Positions 11,311 to 23,384 of a DNA stretch of 64,000 nt are shown here, in pieces (position 1 is the stretch's first letter; every line of letters starts with the position of its first letter). The position numbers were made by a program, and so were the translations under genes. The DNA is taken from assembly GCF_040712315.1 (NCBI RefSeq), contig NC_134018.1:42471335-42535334 (forward strand). Reading direction: 5' to 3'. The notes beneath the pieces are model-generated. The model did not search any database, had not been told where the DNA came from, and worked only from the letters and a program-made list of their open reading frames with translations. Source of the DNA: Castanea sativa (Eukaryota > Streptophyta > Magnoliopsida > Fagales > Fagaceae).

Positions 11311-12301
11311 ATGCCTCAAAAAACAGTACCAAAACCACCACACAGTAAACAAAGAAGACCAATGGTGGAAGCCGTAGGAAGCAATCGTTGAAGCAATTTG
11401 AAAGTTGGTGGCCTCCTCTATATAAAAGTGTAACGTGGACGGAACACCTAGCACAATCTCTTTCAATGTGGTGGGTTTAAATTCAAGGATGCTGGAAGTG
11501 GACGTGTGGGGTTTTAGGGTTTTTGAGTCCTGTAGTAATTAGTTAAAAAATTAAATAAATAAAAACTAAAATAAAAAGGCGAAACTTAGTTCTTGAAGTT
11601 TACTCTATAAGCACTATTAGTCACTCAAGTTACAAGTGAGCGCTATTAGTCCCTTAAGTTTTAAAAATAAGCAGTATTAGTCCTTTATTAACTAAAGTTA
11701 GTTACTATTGCTTATGTGGTTAACGAAATAATGACATTTCATATTTTGTTTAATAACGTGAAATTTTTGAATGAATAAATTTCAAAAACCAATATCAAAA
11801 TACTTGATCTGAGTCATCTGAACTTTCCCTGTTGGTTTCTGAAATGCACAAGAGAGAAAAGTTGCCTGCGAGACTATTGTTGGTTTCCATGGCTGTCTCA
11901 AGAGTCACACCGATCCACTGGAATGGCACCATCTGCAATGAAATTGCAATCAATCCATGGATCCAGAATTGTATTCCCACCATAACCTTCTTTTATTCGA
12001 AACTGTGCAAGACCCTTTGCTAATGACCCATAATTTAATCAATCATTAAGCTTTAAACTCAAACGGTTGACAAATACTAATGCAAAGGTTCACAAATGAG
12101 ATATACTCAATCATTAAACCACTGCAATACATAAGGATCAACAAATTCTACGCTTAACACTAGTTTTGTTTTAGATCCAAAAAAACCCACACATCCTCCA
12201 ACTCCAATGCGTATCTATATATCCCAAAACAAATGCAATCTATGCAAACAACTATTGCAATCCACTCTTCGCTCCACAATATACAATATATGTTTGCCAT
12301 G

Positions 12302-12960
12302 TTTGCCACGATATACAGAAAAAAATTCAAAATTTTTTTTAGTGTATGTATATATATGTGTGTGTATTTATGTATTAATTTTTAGAATTTGTTTCAATAA
12401 ATTTGCACTTTGCCCTCTCAACAATTATTGATCTTTTTAAAGGCCATAAAAAATTTTATTGATTTAAAATCTGAAATAAATTTAACAAGCTCAACAACAA
12501 AATTTACCAATAACAAACTTATGCCCAAACAACACCCCAAAACAAATCCACACAAAACACAAACAAAAAATAAAATAAAATAAAAAACTCCTAAGCCAAT
12601 TCTAACTAGTCTAGGTGAACACTCACACATCTGACAACACAAAAGACACCCAAAAAAAGGTTTAAAAAAAGCATAACTTTCTAAATTGGAAGTGCTACAT
12701 TCACAACATTTTCACAATATTTTCACAACAAATTACATGCGGTAAGTTGTTATTGGTTATAATTTGAATCCACAACTTTAATTACTTTTTTTCTCACTCA
12801 TAACAATCAATAATAACCAACCGCTTATGATTTGTTGTGAAAATGTAGTAAAAATATTGTGAACATATCATTTCTCTTCTAAATGAATGCTTATTTGGAG
12901 TTTCAAAAAAAATTTGTAAACTTTTGCCCCCCCTTAACTATAAGTCCCAGCTTCATCCCT
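12302..12960. mobile_element. Insertion specific to copy A, carrying a MITE-like inverted repeat
   Basis: Copy C runs directly from GCTTGCCATGATTG (near 56035) to GGTTTTGTCCACAA (near 56063), while copy A has about 650 extra bases. Inside, 12692-12868 is an inverted repeat: GTGCTACATTCACAACATTTTCAC... returns as ...GTGAAAATGTAGTAAAAATATTGTGAAC, with arms of about 60 bases, the layout of a small MITE. The rest, ending TTTTGCCCCCCC then AACTATAAGTCCCAGC, looks like decayed repeat sequence. No coding sense was found. Confidence 0.5.
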
Positions 12961-13275
12961 GGTTTTGTCCACAATTTTAGACCCATGGATTGATTGCAAC
13001 GTCACTGCAGATGGTGCCATATGGTGAATTCGTGCGACAATTGAGACAGCCATGGAAAAACAATGATATCCTCTCCAGGCAACCTTGCTTTCTCATGCGT
13101 TTCAGACTTTCAGTATCAGATGGGGGAATGGCCAAGTCAAGTATTTTGGGATTAAGGGTTTTGACGTGTAAAATATTTTTTGAAATTTTTCATTAAAATA
13201 TGCCACAATGTTTAAAAAATTGTCAAATCATTATTCTATTAGTCACGTAAGCAATACTACTAACGGTAGTTAATA

Positions 13276-14403
13276 GGGCAAATTACAACTTACCAACCTG
13301 TGGTTTGGTAGAAATTTAAGTTGTTTACCTGTGGTTTGAAATTTGACACTTTACCCACCTGAGGTTAATGCAGTTAGGGTTTTGTAACCCACCTCTGTTA
13401 AAAACATAGTTAAATATGTAATTTTGTTAAACTTTTATGTCTCTCTTTTTCAAAAACACAAAAAAAAAAATACTTAAAAATGTAAGATCAAAAAGATGTT
13501 GGTCAGGTTTTGAAAAAAAAAAATTTAAAAGAAAAGCTTCCTTTGCCTAAGCTAAAGTCCACTCTCATTCTTTGGTTGAGTCCACGAACAAACTTCCTAC
13601 AAGTAAATCAATGTACTAAGGTGCCAGTGATTAATGATTTACATTTCTGTGTGGATTAGATACTCTAAAATAAATGAAGGCCGAAAGAAAGGTTGTAAGC
13701 AGTGGGCCAGTGACGTTACACAGACTAATTGAGTGGGAGATTTCAAGAAAAAACATGCTTCTCAATTGAAAGGATGTACGGTATGAACACTTGATCGATG
13801 GATTACTTAGCAAAATAGGATTAGTAGCTGTAAACATTATCAGCAAATTAAAAGACAAAACTACACGATGCTTTTGAATCACAAGCAATTATATTTGGCG
13901 TTGTGTTCAATATTGTTCTCTAGACATTGGACGGGTATCCTTCAAAGCAGCTGTGCCCACTCCTTTAAAGATTCCCAGTTGTCCCTTGAAACAAGTTTCA
14001 AGTTTATGATAGTAAATCCTGTAGATATACTACTTCAATCTAGTATTGGAACATATACAAAGGAGTGACAACAGCACGTTAAGGAGTATATCAGTGCATA
14101 CAACCCAGAAATCAATGACGAACCAAGACTTCATGTAGTTTGTATATAACTTTTTTTTTTTAAAAAACTTTACCAACATCTTTTTTATCTTATTTGATAG
14201 TATATTTTTATATTTTTTTGTGTTTTTGGAGGAAAGAGACATAAAAGTAAAGCAAAATTACACATTTAGCCCTATTTTTAACAGAGTTGGGTTACAAAAC
14301 CCTAACTGAGCTAATCTCAAGTGGGTAAAATGTCAAATTTCAAACCATAAGTAGGCAACTTAAGTTTTGGCAAAACCACAGGTGGGTAAATTGTAATTTC
14401 CCC
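13276..14403. mobile_element. Non-autonomous Mutator-like element with long TIRs
   Basis: This is 1128 bp with terminal inverted repeats of about 270 bases (start GGGCAAATTACAACTTACC; end GGGTAAATTGTAATTTCCCC), flanked by near-identical 9-bp target duplications, TAGTTAATA (13267-13275) and TACTTAATA (14404-14412). The empty site is visible in copy C near 56377 (GGTAGTTAATAAAATGAC). A 9-bp duplication and long TIRs are the known marks of Mutator-like elements. The middle (about 13545-14130) is not inverted and has no transposase; it might be captured sequence but no gene was recognised. Confidence 0.8.
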
Positions 14404-14528
14404 TACTTAATAAAAGGACTAATATAGCTTATTTTAAAAACTCAAATGACTAATGGCGCTCATTTGAAACTTGAGGGACCAATTGCGTTCACAGAGTAAA
14501 CTTTTGGGACTAATAGTGTAGTTTCATC

Positions 14529-14614
14529 AAAAAATAATGTGTAAAATTGTGAGGTTGTTGAAGCCCATGTGACAAAATATTAGAAGGTCAACAAATAGTC
14601 AAACGTCTTTGGTT

Positions 14615-14676
<62 letters not shown>

Positions 14677-15826
14677 TATAGATAGTTCAACTTCATTCAA
14701 TGTATTGTTCGATTTGTTTTGGAAATCTGTGTGAAGCATAGAGGTTACAAAGGTTAAATAAATCTTTTCCCTAGAGCACTAACAACATTTCTTAGTTCCC
14801 TATTCCAAGTAAACTGACGATACATACTCCAAATTGTTTTATATAATTTATAATAAATCTTTTTTTATCCAAATTTACAACAAAAGTTAAAACTAGAAAC
14901 CTTAAGTCAAGTGGACATCCTCTCTACTTTTCTTTGTTATATGATTTCCGAATCTTCTTATGCCATTTGGGATATTACGAATATATTAAAATTATTAAGA
15001 TAATTTGGTCTAACCCTAATTTTACTACCAAAGTTTTAAGAATTCTAAAACTATTACATATATTAAAATTCTATTACCAACTGTTTATTTATTTATTTTT
15101 TTTTTATAGATATTACAAACCATTTATAAATGTAAATAAGTTTTGTGTTACTTTTTTTTTTTTTGAGAAAAAGGTTTTATGTTACTTTAACGATCTGTTA
15201 TAGTTGATCTTTTTAAATAATAAAATTTAGATCATGCCTACTACCATGCTTACTATATGCTTTGGAAATTACAATGTGTTCATGTCATGTGGTGTATCAT
15301 AATTCATAACAAAGGAGTTCATCCAAAAAATATTCATAACAAAGGAAATGAAAATTCAATTATCTTGACCAACTTTGGTGGTATAGTTTTTGTAGATTTC
15401 CAAATTGAGGTCAGTGATCTTGCAAATAATTCCTTAAGAAACAACATGGGTGACAAAATTATTCACAACATTTACATTTATAGGTTAATTTGGTAATCTA
15501 TTAATGTGAATCACATATAATACATTTGATGGGATAACTCACAAAAAATGTGGCACTCATCCAAATCCAATCAAATGACTGCTGGGTTTTAATATTTGTT
15601 TGGTACAGGTAATGGAGAGGGGTCAAACTGTGCTCTAAGGTAGGAAATTGGAAAATAATTATCCACGTCTGTGAGAGAGAGAGATAATTTTTTAGAGAGA
15701 GAATGTGAGAGATAACAACAAATTTATAGAAAATTTGATGAGAAAAAAAAGAGTTCAAAGATATAGTAATAATTAATGAACATCAAATTATCATAGTCAT
15801 GCTGATAAAAATATATTTGTATATAG
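14529..15826. repeat. Block A, second part, with (TA)n tract
   Basis: No gene. A pure (TA)n run of about 28 units lies at 14617-14673. From about 14700 the sequence aligns with block B (29776-30116 continued at 40498-40960) and block C (56640-59585 in pieces). The two sides of the second Tat element's target site can be recognised near 15095-15130. Confidence 0.75.
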
Positions 15827-16866
15827 TGATAGGCCAAAAACGAATTGACCCCTTGTGATGGATTAAGTTAATTAATTAGCCAAGTTATTAATTAATCAAG
15901 TTAACATGCAAAACATGTGGTAGCACAAACAAATCACCAATTAAACTAAGTATGCAGCGGAAATTAAATGACACAGTGATTTGTTTACGAATGGGGAAAA
16001 TCTACACGACAAAAACCCCACCGGGTGAATTTAAGGTCACCACTCTCGAAATTTCACTATTGTCACAACAAGCAGTTACAAGTAAAGGAATCCCAAGTAC
16101 CTTACCAACCTACAGTTGTACCCTTACCCCAATACCCAATTGGACTTATTCTATAGTGACAATTTCTCCTTTCAATGCACGACTCCCAGTATGTGACTAA
16201 CCAATTTGATGCACGGATCCCAATACGCGGCTTACTCCAATGCATGAATCCCAATACGTGACTATCTCCACAGCAACCCTTTGATTGTTGTAGTTGATTT
16301 GCAGCAGCTTCACATGGAAACACCAATAAGATATTCAATGTTGGTGCAAGAGACTTTGCTTGGTTACAGAACCCAAAGGCGTACAAGAAACATAACAATA
16401 ACTCTTTCTTCTGTAGGAGGAGGCTAGGGTTTCAGAAAAAAAAACCTTATGAAGCTCTCTAGTGTTAGGTTTTTCTTTTTCCACCTCCTTTAAATATGAA
16501 CCTCTTTTTCTTATTCCAAATAGATTTACACAAACCTTGCACTTTCCTAGTCCAATAAGAATTATACAAACCCATAAACAAATAGCCTTTTAGAATAAAA
16601 ACATTGCTAGCTATAATCTGAAACCCGTAAGCTCGATAGATCGAGACATCTGTCAAGCTTTAATGAATCTCGACAGATCGAGCTTCTGTCGAGGAGGTAT
16701 CGAGACCTGCAGTTTGCACTTTTCTTGAACAGTTCTTGAGTAATCTTCATGTCTTCAATTTAACCACTTGTAATGATCATCTTGAACCTACTTAGATTTA
16801 CCCAAATACAAGTAAAGTGCATTTTGTTAAAGGATATGCCAATTACATAAAAATATGTCCCCAACA
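15827..16866 (-). repeat. 3' LTR of the copia element
   Basis: 1040 bp; on - it runs from TGTTGGGGACAT to GGCCTATCA. It is longer than its partner because the 5' LTR lacks about 142 bases corresponding to roughly 16025-16185. It carries several CTATCGAG/TCGATAGA words. Confidence 0.9.
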
Positions 16867-16881
16867 ATCTCCCCCTTTGGC
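16867..16881 (-). other. Polypurine tract of the copia element
   Basis: On - the sequence reads GCCAAAGGGGGAGAT immediately before the 3' LTR, the usual plus-strand primer of reverse transcription. Similar GGGGGAGA tracts recur at 17271, 17323 and 17372 farther inside. Confidence 0.75.
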
Positions 16882-18944
16882 AATCCGTGACAAAACCATA
16901 AGAGTACATTGAATTTCCTAGAATACATTCTACTCAAGATTACAGAATAAATAAGCCTAGTCTAAAAGATCTGAACTTTGGAAGTTGCCGCAAGAAGAAG
17001 GTTCGGAATCTTGGCTTGGCTTTAACTTGTCTTTTTTGAAAGGCACTAAACAAAACACATCAAGATACCATGTGGAAAACAATGACAAGTTAAATAAACA
17101 AGAAACATGTGTATAAAAAGAGAAAAGAAACAACACATGTGAGATAAAGAGTGAAACACATACATCATCACATATACCACTTGAAAAGCATCATGTATGT
17201 AAAAATGGTTACAAAACCAAAAGATACACAACACAAAAATATATCAATATCAATGTGTATCAAACTAACTCTCCCCCTAAGTTAGTTACATCAAAAACTT
17301 TCCTCCCTTTAACATGAAGTTCTCCCCCTAAGTCTATTACTCTCCCTCAAGAATAACATTCAATTCTCAAATTTCTCCCCCTTTTTGACACGATTGTCAA
17401 AGGGCATAAAAAGCCAAAAGGCTTGACAGGAGATAGACAGAAAATAGATACAGAAGGAACGAGGAGAACAAGGAACCATAGACCTGCAAGAAAAAGAAAA
17501 ACAAGATGCTATGGACAAAAGGAAAAAAAATGCAAAATAAAAAAAAATGAAATGCATGCAAGGGTATCTCGATCGATCGAAAGGTGTCGAGAAGCTATCG
17601 AGCCAACCTCGATGGATCGAGAAAGTGTCGAGGATCTATCGAGCAAATAGGAGATATCTCGATCGATCCACCTAGCTATCGAGAGGTGTCGAGATTGCGA
17701 TAAAATGTAACTAATGAGCTCGACAGATAAGCCAGGTATCGAAACGTGTCGAGAAGGCTTAAAAACAGTTTTTCAAAGAGGAGAAAAACACAGATGTGAA
17801 TGCAATCAAACATGCAACTCAGCCAAAGATCCAACCAACATTTTAACCTCTCAAAAACATCTCTCAAATAACAAAGAGTTAAGAATATAGCTCCCAAAAA
17901 CACACACACACACACACTAAACAAGTCTAACCAATTTTATATTTCAAAAATAAGTTAAGACAGTTTAGTGAGCATACATTAACACATGTTAACCTTGTGA
18001 TGGCCAAATCACATTGTACCTGCACATGTATCAAGAGTAGCAAAGAATGTTGCGCGTTGTGTGTGAAAAACATTGCAAGATTACATAAGTGTCTCAAAGT
18101 TATGACGATTTGAGATATGAGAAAATCACTTTAACTCACACACGATCATAACTGTTTGATGGGGACTATCACCTTTGAGGTACATCCTATAACTCCCACA
18201 TCTCCTAGAAAACACGTTTGCAATCATATTTAAAGCATTTTTGTTCTTTTTGCTTTTATTTTCTTTGCATATTTTCTTTTTATTAAGCAAACCATGCATG
18301 GGTACATAAAGGAGAAAAAAGGAATACCCAATTATGTTAAACTTTTGACATTGCACTTTTGCTATGCCGAAGCATACAGATGTCATTGACATTGCACTTT
18401 TGCTATGCTGAAGCATATAGATGTCATATCATGATTGGCGGGTAACAGTGGTGAGATGGTTATTTATGCCTTTCTCTTAGAATTTTCTAATCCTACCCGT
18501 CAAAAAGAGTGATTCAAGTGTTAAGTACAAAAGGTCACTTAACCTTACTCATCACAAACAAAGAGCCACAAAGCTCACTTACTTAGTTGTGCATAAAAAT
18601 GTGCATCTAAGCTACAAGAGATACAAAGTTTAGAAAACTCTGTTTCAAAGGCCATTTTAAGGTTCACAAGAACTGATGTACACATACACACACTGTTTTT
18701 GTATTTTTCAATTTTTCTCAATTTTTTTTTAATTTTGAAAATTAAACAAAATAAAAACTAAACAACCAAACAAAACAGACAAACAACATGAAAGCATGAA
18801 AGAAAGATGCAAATGCATAAAGGCATGATAGAAAGGTGCAGATACATGAAAGCATGATTTCAAAAGAAGATAAGAAATCAAGCAAAGAGAGTCCTACTTT
18901 AGATAGAAAGAATTAAGGCAGAGGACAAACAGAAAAGACAATTA
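16882..18944 (-). other. Non-coding interior of the copia element
   Basis: Where pol should be there is no coding similarity. The stretch holds repeated GGGGGAGA tracts (17271-17380), a cluster of about a dozen CTATCGAG / TCGATCGATCG words (17560-17760) like those in the LTRs, and a short direct duplication: about 39 bases beginning GACATTGCACTTTTGCTATG near 18350 repeat with a few changes up to about 18427. Confidence 0.7.
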
Positions 18945-19810
18945 AGTCTTAGGATCCTTTTTCACCCATACAACACGAGTCTTTGGCCGTAAATATGAAA
19001 AGGCACGTATCCTAGTATGTCTACTAAAGAACATAGAGGAATTAGAATTCCTTTGAAATTGAGTTAAAAAGCTCAAAACTTTTAATAACTCACCAAGAAT
19101 AGGTACAGAGCCTTTAGACAAAGGATGAGACCTATTGGACACTCGCTTATAAGGAAACAATTAGGACGAGTGTGACCAGAAATACCACAATGGTGACAAA
19201 TATGAGTAGTTTTCGAACTACTATGCTTCCTAAAAGGAGGTCTAACCTTAGAGGTTGACAGAGATCTTAACTTAGGACAATTTGGCCTAATATGACCAAC
19301 AATGTGACAATGATGACAAGTGGGGACAAATTCAGAATTTTTATTCAGCTTAGGAAGAGTTTTAGACATAGATTTAGAAACTTCAGCGTTAACATCAAAT
19401 TGTTTACCTTTGTCTATCCTAATAATATTAGCCTTCAACTCTTCATTATTCCTTTTAACTAAGGGAATATAAAAATCTTTTTCTTTTGAGTTAGGCTCAA
19501 CAACAAGTTTGACACTAGTTAATTTTTCAACTTCAGTTTTAAATTCAACTTGTTGCTCTTCCAAACTCTTAATTTTGTCCACTTGAGATGAAATTTGATT
19601 TTTAAAATTCTCATTCAAATTATTAGCTTCATCCAATTTTGCAATCAAATCATCTTTTTCAAGCTTGACCTTTTTAAATTTAGCTTTTAATTTTGTAGAA
19701 CATTCAAGAGATTTCATACAAAAATTATAAAGCTTGCAATAGGCATCATGAATATCATCATCATCATTCAACACAAGATCATGCAAATCAAAACAATCAA
19801 GAGTTTCCAT
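18945..19810 (-). pseudogene. Copia gag remnant with coiled coil and two zinc knuckles
   Basis: From ATG at 19810 (METLDCFDLHDLVLND) the frame gives a Lys/Glu-rich coiled coil (LKAKFKKVKLEKDDLIAKLD) and two CX2CX4HX4C knuckles, CHHCHIVGHIRPNC and CHHCGISGHTRPNC, which bind the element RNA in Gag. After the second knuckle a frameshift near 19150 moves the coding frame; it continues (GSVPILGELLKVLSF, then PKTRVVWVKKDPKT) to about 18945. The N-terminal Gag domain is missing, since the primer binding site is only about 60 bases upstream. Broken and incomplete, so probably not functional. Confidence 0.82.
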
Positions 19811-19866
19811 GACAACAGGGGTCAATGGATTACACACAAAGATTAAACCCTAATCAGAGTGTGCCT

Positions 19867-19878
19867 GCTCTGATACCA
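19867..19878 (-). other. Primer binding site (initiator tRNA-Met type)
   Basis: On - it reads TGGTATCAGAGC two bases after the 5' LTR, the standard plant copia site that pairs with the 3' end of initiator tRNA-Met and primes minus-strand DNA synthesis. Confidence 0.93.
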
Positions 19879-19880
19879 CT

Positions 19881-20778
19881 TGATAGGCCAAAAACGAATT
19901 GACCCCTTGTGATGGATTAAGTTGATTAACTAGCCAAGTTATTAATTAATCAAGTTAACATGCAAAACATGTGGTAGCACAAACAAATCACCAATTAAAC
20001 TAAGTATGCAGCGAAAATTAAATGACACGATGATTTGTTTATGAATGGGGAAAACCTACACGGCAAAAACCCCACCGGGTGAATGCACGGCTCCCAATCT
20101 GTGACTAACCAATTTGATGCATGGATCCCAGTACGCGGCTTACTCCAATGCACGAATCCCAATACGTGACTAACTCCACAACAACCCTTTGATTGTTGTA
20201 GTTGATTTGCAGCAGCTTCACATAGAAACACCAATAAGATCTTCAATGTTGGTGCAAGAGACTTTGCTTGGTTACAGAACCCAAAAACGTACAAGAAACG
20301 TAGCAAGAACTCTTTCTTTTGTAGGAGAAGGCTAGGGTTTCAAAAAGAAAACCTTATGAAGCTCTCTAGTGTTAGGTTTTTCTTTTTCCACCTCCTTTAA
20401 ATAGGAGCTTCATTGGGCTTTCCTATTCCAAATAGATTTACACAAACCTTGCGCTTTCCTAGTCCAATAAGAATTATACAAACCCATAAACAAATAGCCT
20501 TTTAGAATAAAAACATTGTTGGTTATAATCTGAAACTCGTAAGCTCGATAGATCAAAACATCTGTCGAGCTTTAATGAATCTCGATAGATCGAGCTTCTG
20601 TCGAGGAGGTATCGAGACCTGCAGTTTGCACTTTTCTTGAGCAGTTCTTGAGTAATCTTCATGTCTTCAATTTAACCACTTGTAATGATCATCTTGAACC
20701 TACTTAGATTTACCCAAATACAAGTAAAGTGCGTTTTGTTAAAGGATATGTCAATTACATAAAAATATGTCCCCAACA
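19881..20778 (-). repeat. 5' LTR of the copia element
   Basis: 898 bp with TG..CA ends on -, closely similar to the 3' LTR except for an internal deletion of about 142 bases. The two copies differ by scattered substitutions, so the insertion is not brand-new. Confidence 0.9.
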
Positions 20779-20783
20779 TATAG

Positions 20784-21222
20784 TATATTTATAATGCAAT
20801 TTCATAACATTTATGAAATTAAATAAAATTAAGAAAAAAAGATAACAACTTAAAAACACAAAATTAAATCACATAAACCCGAAGCAGAGTTCTAAAGAAC
20901 ACAAAAGTTTATAATCAACCTAAACTAGAGATGCAAGAATAAAAATAAAAAAATCTACCAAAAAATGAAAAAAAAAAAATGAGAGAGAGATGGATAACCT
21001 TTTTATGTAGGAATTGGGAAAGCTATGCATAGAATGTGAGAGAATTGCAAATTTATAGTAAAATTATGAGAATAAGAAGGACGAAAATAAAGGAAGGTAA
21101 AATGTTAGGAAAGAGTGATATTAAAGTAGATAGTAGTGAGGATGTGAAAATGTAAAAGGGAGGAGAAATGTTAGAAAGAGTGTAACTATAATTTGAGAAT
21201 TAATAAGAAGTAAAAGAGTTAA

Positions 21223-21253
<31 letters not shown>

Positions 21254-23384
21254 TAAATCAATTGATTGATTATTTATTTTGGATTTATCACTAGTGTAGA
21301 CTGCGGTGCTAGAAGAAGAAAAAAAGACAGGTTACAATTCACAAAAGAAATTGAAGATGAGGCTAATACAAGGCCAAGGGAGACCATGATTTGAGTCATG
21401 AGTAACATGGAAAAGCCGAACCTCGATGAAGTTTTGAGGAAAGAAACTCCTGTGAGACAGTGAAACTAGTCGTAATAAGGAACGAAAGAAAGATAGGAGT
21501 ATAAAAATAAATAAATAAAATCTAATGTTATTTCAATTATACCATGTAATATTGTTCAGATAATTGAATAAAAGATTCCCTTGCATGATTAATCTTGATT
21601 AGTTACTTTAATAAAACAAAAGCAATCCATTAATCACTTTGTGACCTCTACAAAGCCACTTTATCTGCATTTACCAAACAACTTTTACTCACTATGATAA
21701 TTTCTCAGCATTTTCCGCTAGGTGACTCCATTGATGTCCCCTTCTTGTCCTTCAGCAAATTGACCTGAAAAGAAAGTCCGCATGATTCCTTCCTCATCTT
21801 CTTCACTTATGCTACATGGAAAAGGCCAAACATCAATGAAGTTTTGAGGAAAGAAACTCATGCGAGGCAGTGAAACTGATTGTAATAGGGAATGAAAGAA
21901 AGTTAGGAATAAAAAATTATAAAAAAAAAAATCTAATGTTATTTCAATTATACCATGTAATCATGTTCAGCTAGTTGGATAAAGATTCTCTTCCGTGGTT
22001 AATCTTGAATTTACTTTAATAAAACAAAATCAATCCTTTTACTTCACTTTGTGAACTCTACAAAGCCACTTTATCCACCTTCACTAAACAACTTTATCCA
22101 GCGTCTTCCGTAGTAGTGCAATGACCTGAAAAGCAAGTCCATATGATTACTTCCTCATCTATTTCCACGTATGATTATGCTACATTAATATCTTCACTCG
22201 CTTTTAGTTTTTGTACTTTCTTCCAAAAGGTTAGCATTTAGCAAGAACGGTTGCTTTGTGCTATTTTCTTGCCCTCTGTGTTTTTATTTTTTCTTGTATG
22301 TTATTATGACTAACAGCCAATCAGCCAAAAAAAAATATCTCTACTTTGTTCCGTTTGGAATTGTACTCTTGGTTTTTTTTTTTTTTAAGGAAAAAGAGTT
22401 ACACTCTTTTATTTTCAATTTCTTTTTTATATTTTAAATTGTATTTTTGTTGAGTTTTATTGATTTTTTAGATACATTTCTCGGTGTTTTTGATTGTATG
22501 GTAGAACAAATTTGGTTTGAGAAAGTTTGTTTAAAACTAGAAGAATAATTTTCAAATTTTACATACTTTTTAATGATACACAATATTAAAATAACTTTTA
22601 TTAAAAATTTAATATTTTCACTAGCTTATCTTTTGAATTCTCGAGAAAAATTGTATTGGTTTGATTTTGGAATGACAGAAATTAATATGCTACATTTGTG
22701 ATTGTTCTTATAATAAATGAAAATATTATTATGAATTACATTACTATTTATTAATTCAATCCAAATTGAAGAAAAGAAAATATTAATGAGGCTACTTTAA
22801 AAATATTATCACACATAATGCGCGGGTCCAAGACTAATAGTAATAAGCACACAGGCCTTAAATTTCACACATTTCAATTCCCAAATAATTCTTTCAAACC
22901 ACAATCACAACACTTTCTTAGGTACATAATGTGCTAGTACAGACGTTTAGACAATATAGATTACACAGTGTGACTAAAAACTGACCAAGTAGTGTATATT
23001 AGCCATAGATTCTCCGGTGCTTTTATTAGCATAGAAAGATTATTTGTCCACCATCCCCCCCCCCCCCCCCAGTGTTTCCAAATTAAAAGTTGTTTTTATT
23101 TCTTCAATCAGGGAATTTCGTTACGATATGGCAAACATAACTAAGTACTACTTTTGCAGGAACATGAATTTTGAAGAAATCAGATTGTGAGTGATCAACA
23201 AGTTAACGACAATATAGTTTCAATTTAGACATGAATTAAGGATATAATAAAGTGACAAACAGAATGGAAATTTAAAAAAAAATTGCAATGTCAAACACAG
23301 TGGAAAATGATCATGATTAAAAGTTCATCCAATGTGGAAAAGGCAACATAGCATACAGGGAAGGTAAATTTAATATCTTGTGAA
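20784..23384. repeat. Block A, third part (upstream of the receptor kinase)
   Basis: No gene. It aligns with 61493-64000. An older internal duplication of about 415 bases is visible: the block starting near 21404 (ACATGGAAAAGCCGAACC) recurs near 21815, and both are also in copy C (62150 and 62566), so it predates the large duplication. Simple repeats: (GA)n 21232-21253 and a run of C at 23057-23071. Confidence 0.75.

Larger units (their letters stand above)
7265..11577. repeat. Duplicated intergenic block A, first part
   Basis: No gene was found. The stretch aligns collinearly with 45149-52295 once four insertions in the latter are removed. Bases 7265-7860 match the region upstream of the P0 pseudogene at 45137. 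From about 7870 the sequence resembles the end of the receptor-kinase gene (compare 28840-28890) and what follows it. Simple repeats: (GT)n at 7823-7841, T-rich and A-rich runs 9591-9664, (TA)n 10040-10066. The stretch is AT-rich and full of stops on both strands. Confidence 0.8.
11578..14528. mobile_element. Large TIR DNA element (copy A) with nested insertions
   Basis: The left arm (11578-about 11985, starting GGCGAAACT) returns as its reverse complement on the right (about 12975-13275 continued at 14413-14528, ending AGTTTCATC). Shared inverted blocks include the ACTATTAGTCC segments and the CCATGGATTGATTGCAA segments. The arms are about 400 bases, the interior under 1 kb, and no transposase was seen, so it is a non-autonomous foldback or Mutator-like element. 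A Mutator-like element (13276-14403) and a small MITE (12692-12868) sit inside it. A second copy is at 52296-56493. The ends abut A-rich sequence, so the target duplication cannot be read safely. Confidence 0.65.
15827..20778 (-). mobile_element. Non-autonomous Ty1/copia retrotransposon
   Basis: The 4952-bp element lies on -, bounded by LTRs (15827-16866 and 19881-20778), with the exact 5-bp target duplication TATAG on both sides (15822-15826 and 20779-20783). The paralogous empty site is near 61488-61495. Next to the 5' LTR is a tRNA-Met type primer binding site (TGGTATCAGAGC on -); next to the 3' LTR is a purine tract (CCAAAGGGGGAGAT). A gag remnant is the only coding region; protease, integrase and RT are absent. 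It must have moved using enzymes from a related full element. The Lys/Glu-rich gag and CHHC-type knuckles suggest a SIRE- or Tork-like clade, not certain. Confidence 0.92.

Noticed and set aside
11227..11466. Open frame with long SLSLSL run
   Set aside because: The run is the (GA)n microsatellite read on the other strand. The paralog at 51930-52139 differs mainly in this run and no domain is visible.
12990..13196. Small open frame MIATSLQMVPYGE.. occurring at 12990, 56092 and 57290
   Set aside because: The three copies belong to the right arm of the large TIR element and its tandem duplicate. The inverted arm does not keep the frame, and no known protein is recalled.
19867..19878. tRNA-like sequence TGGTATCAGAGC
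   Set aside because: It is only the complement of a tRNA 3' end (primer binding site); no cloverleaf follows.
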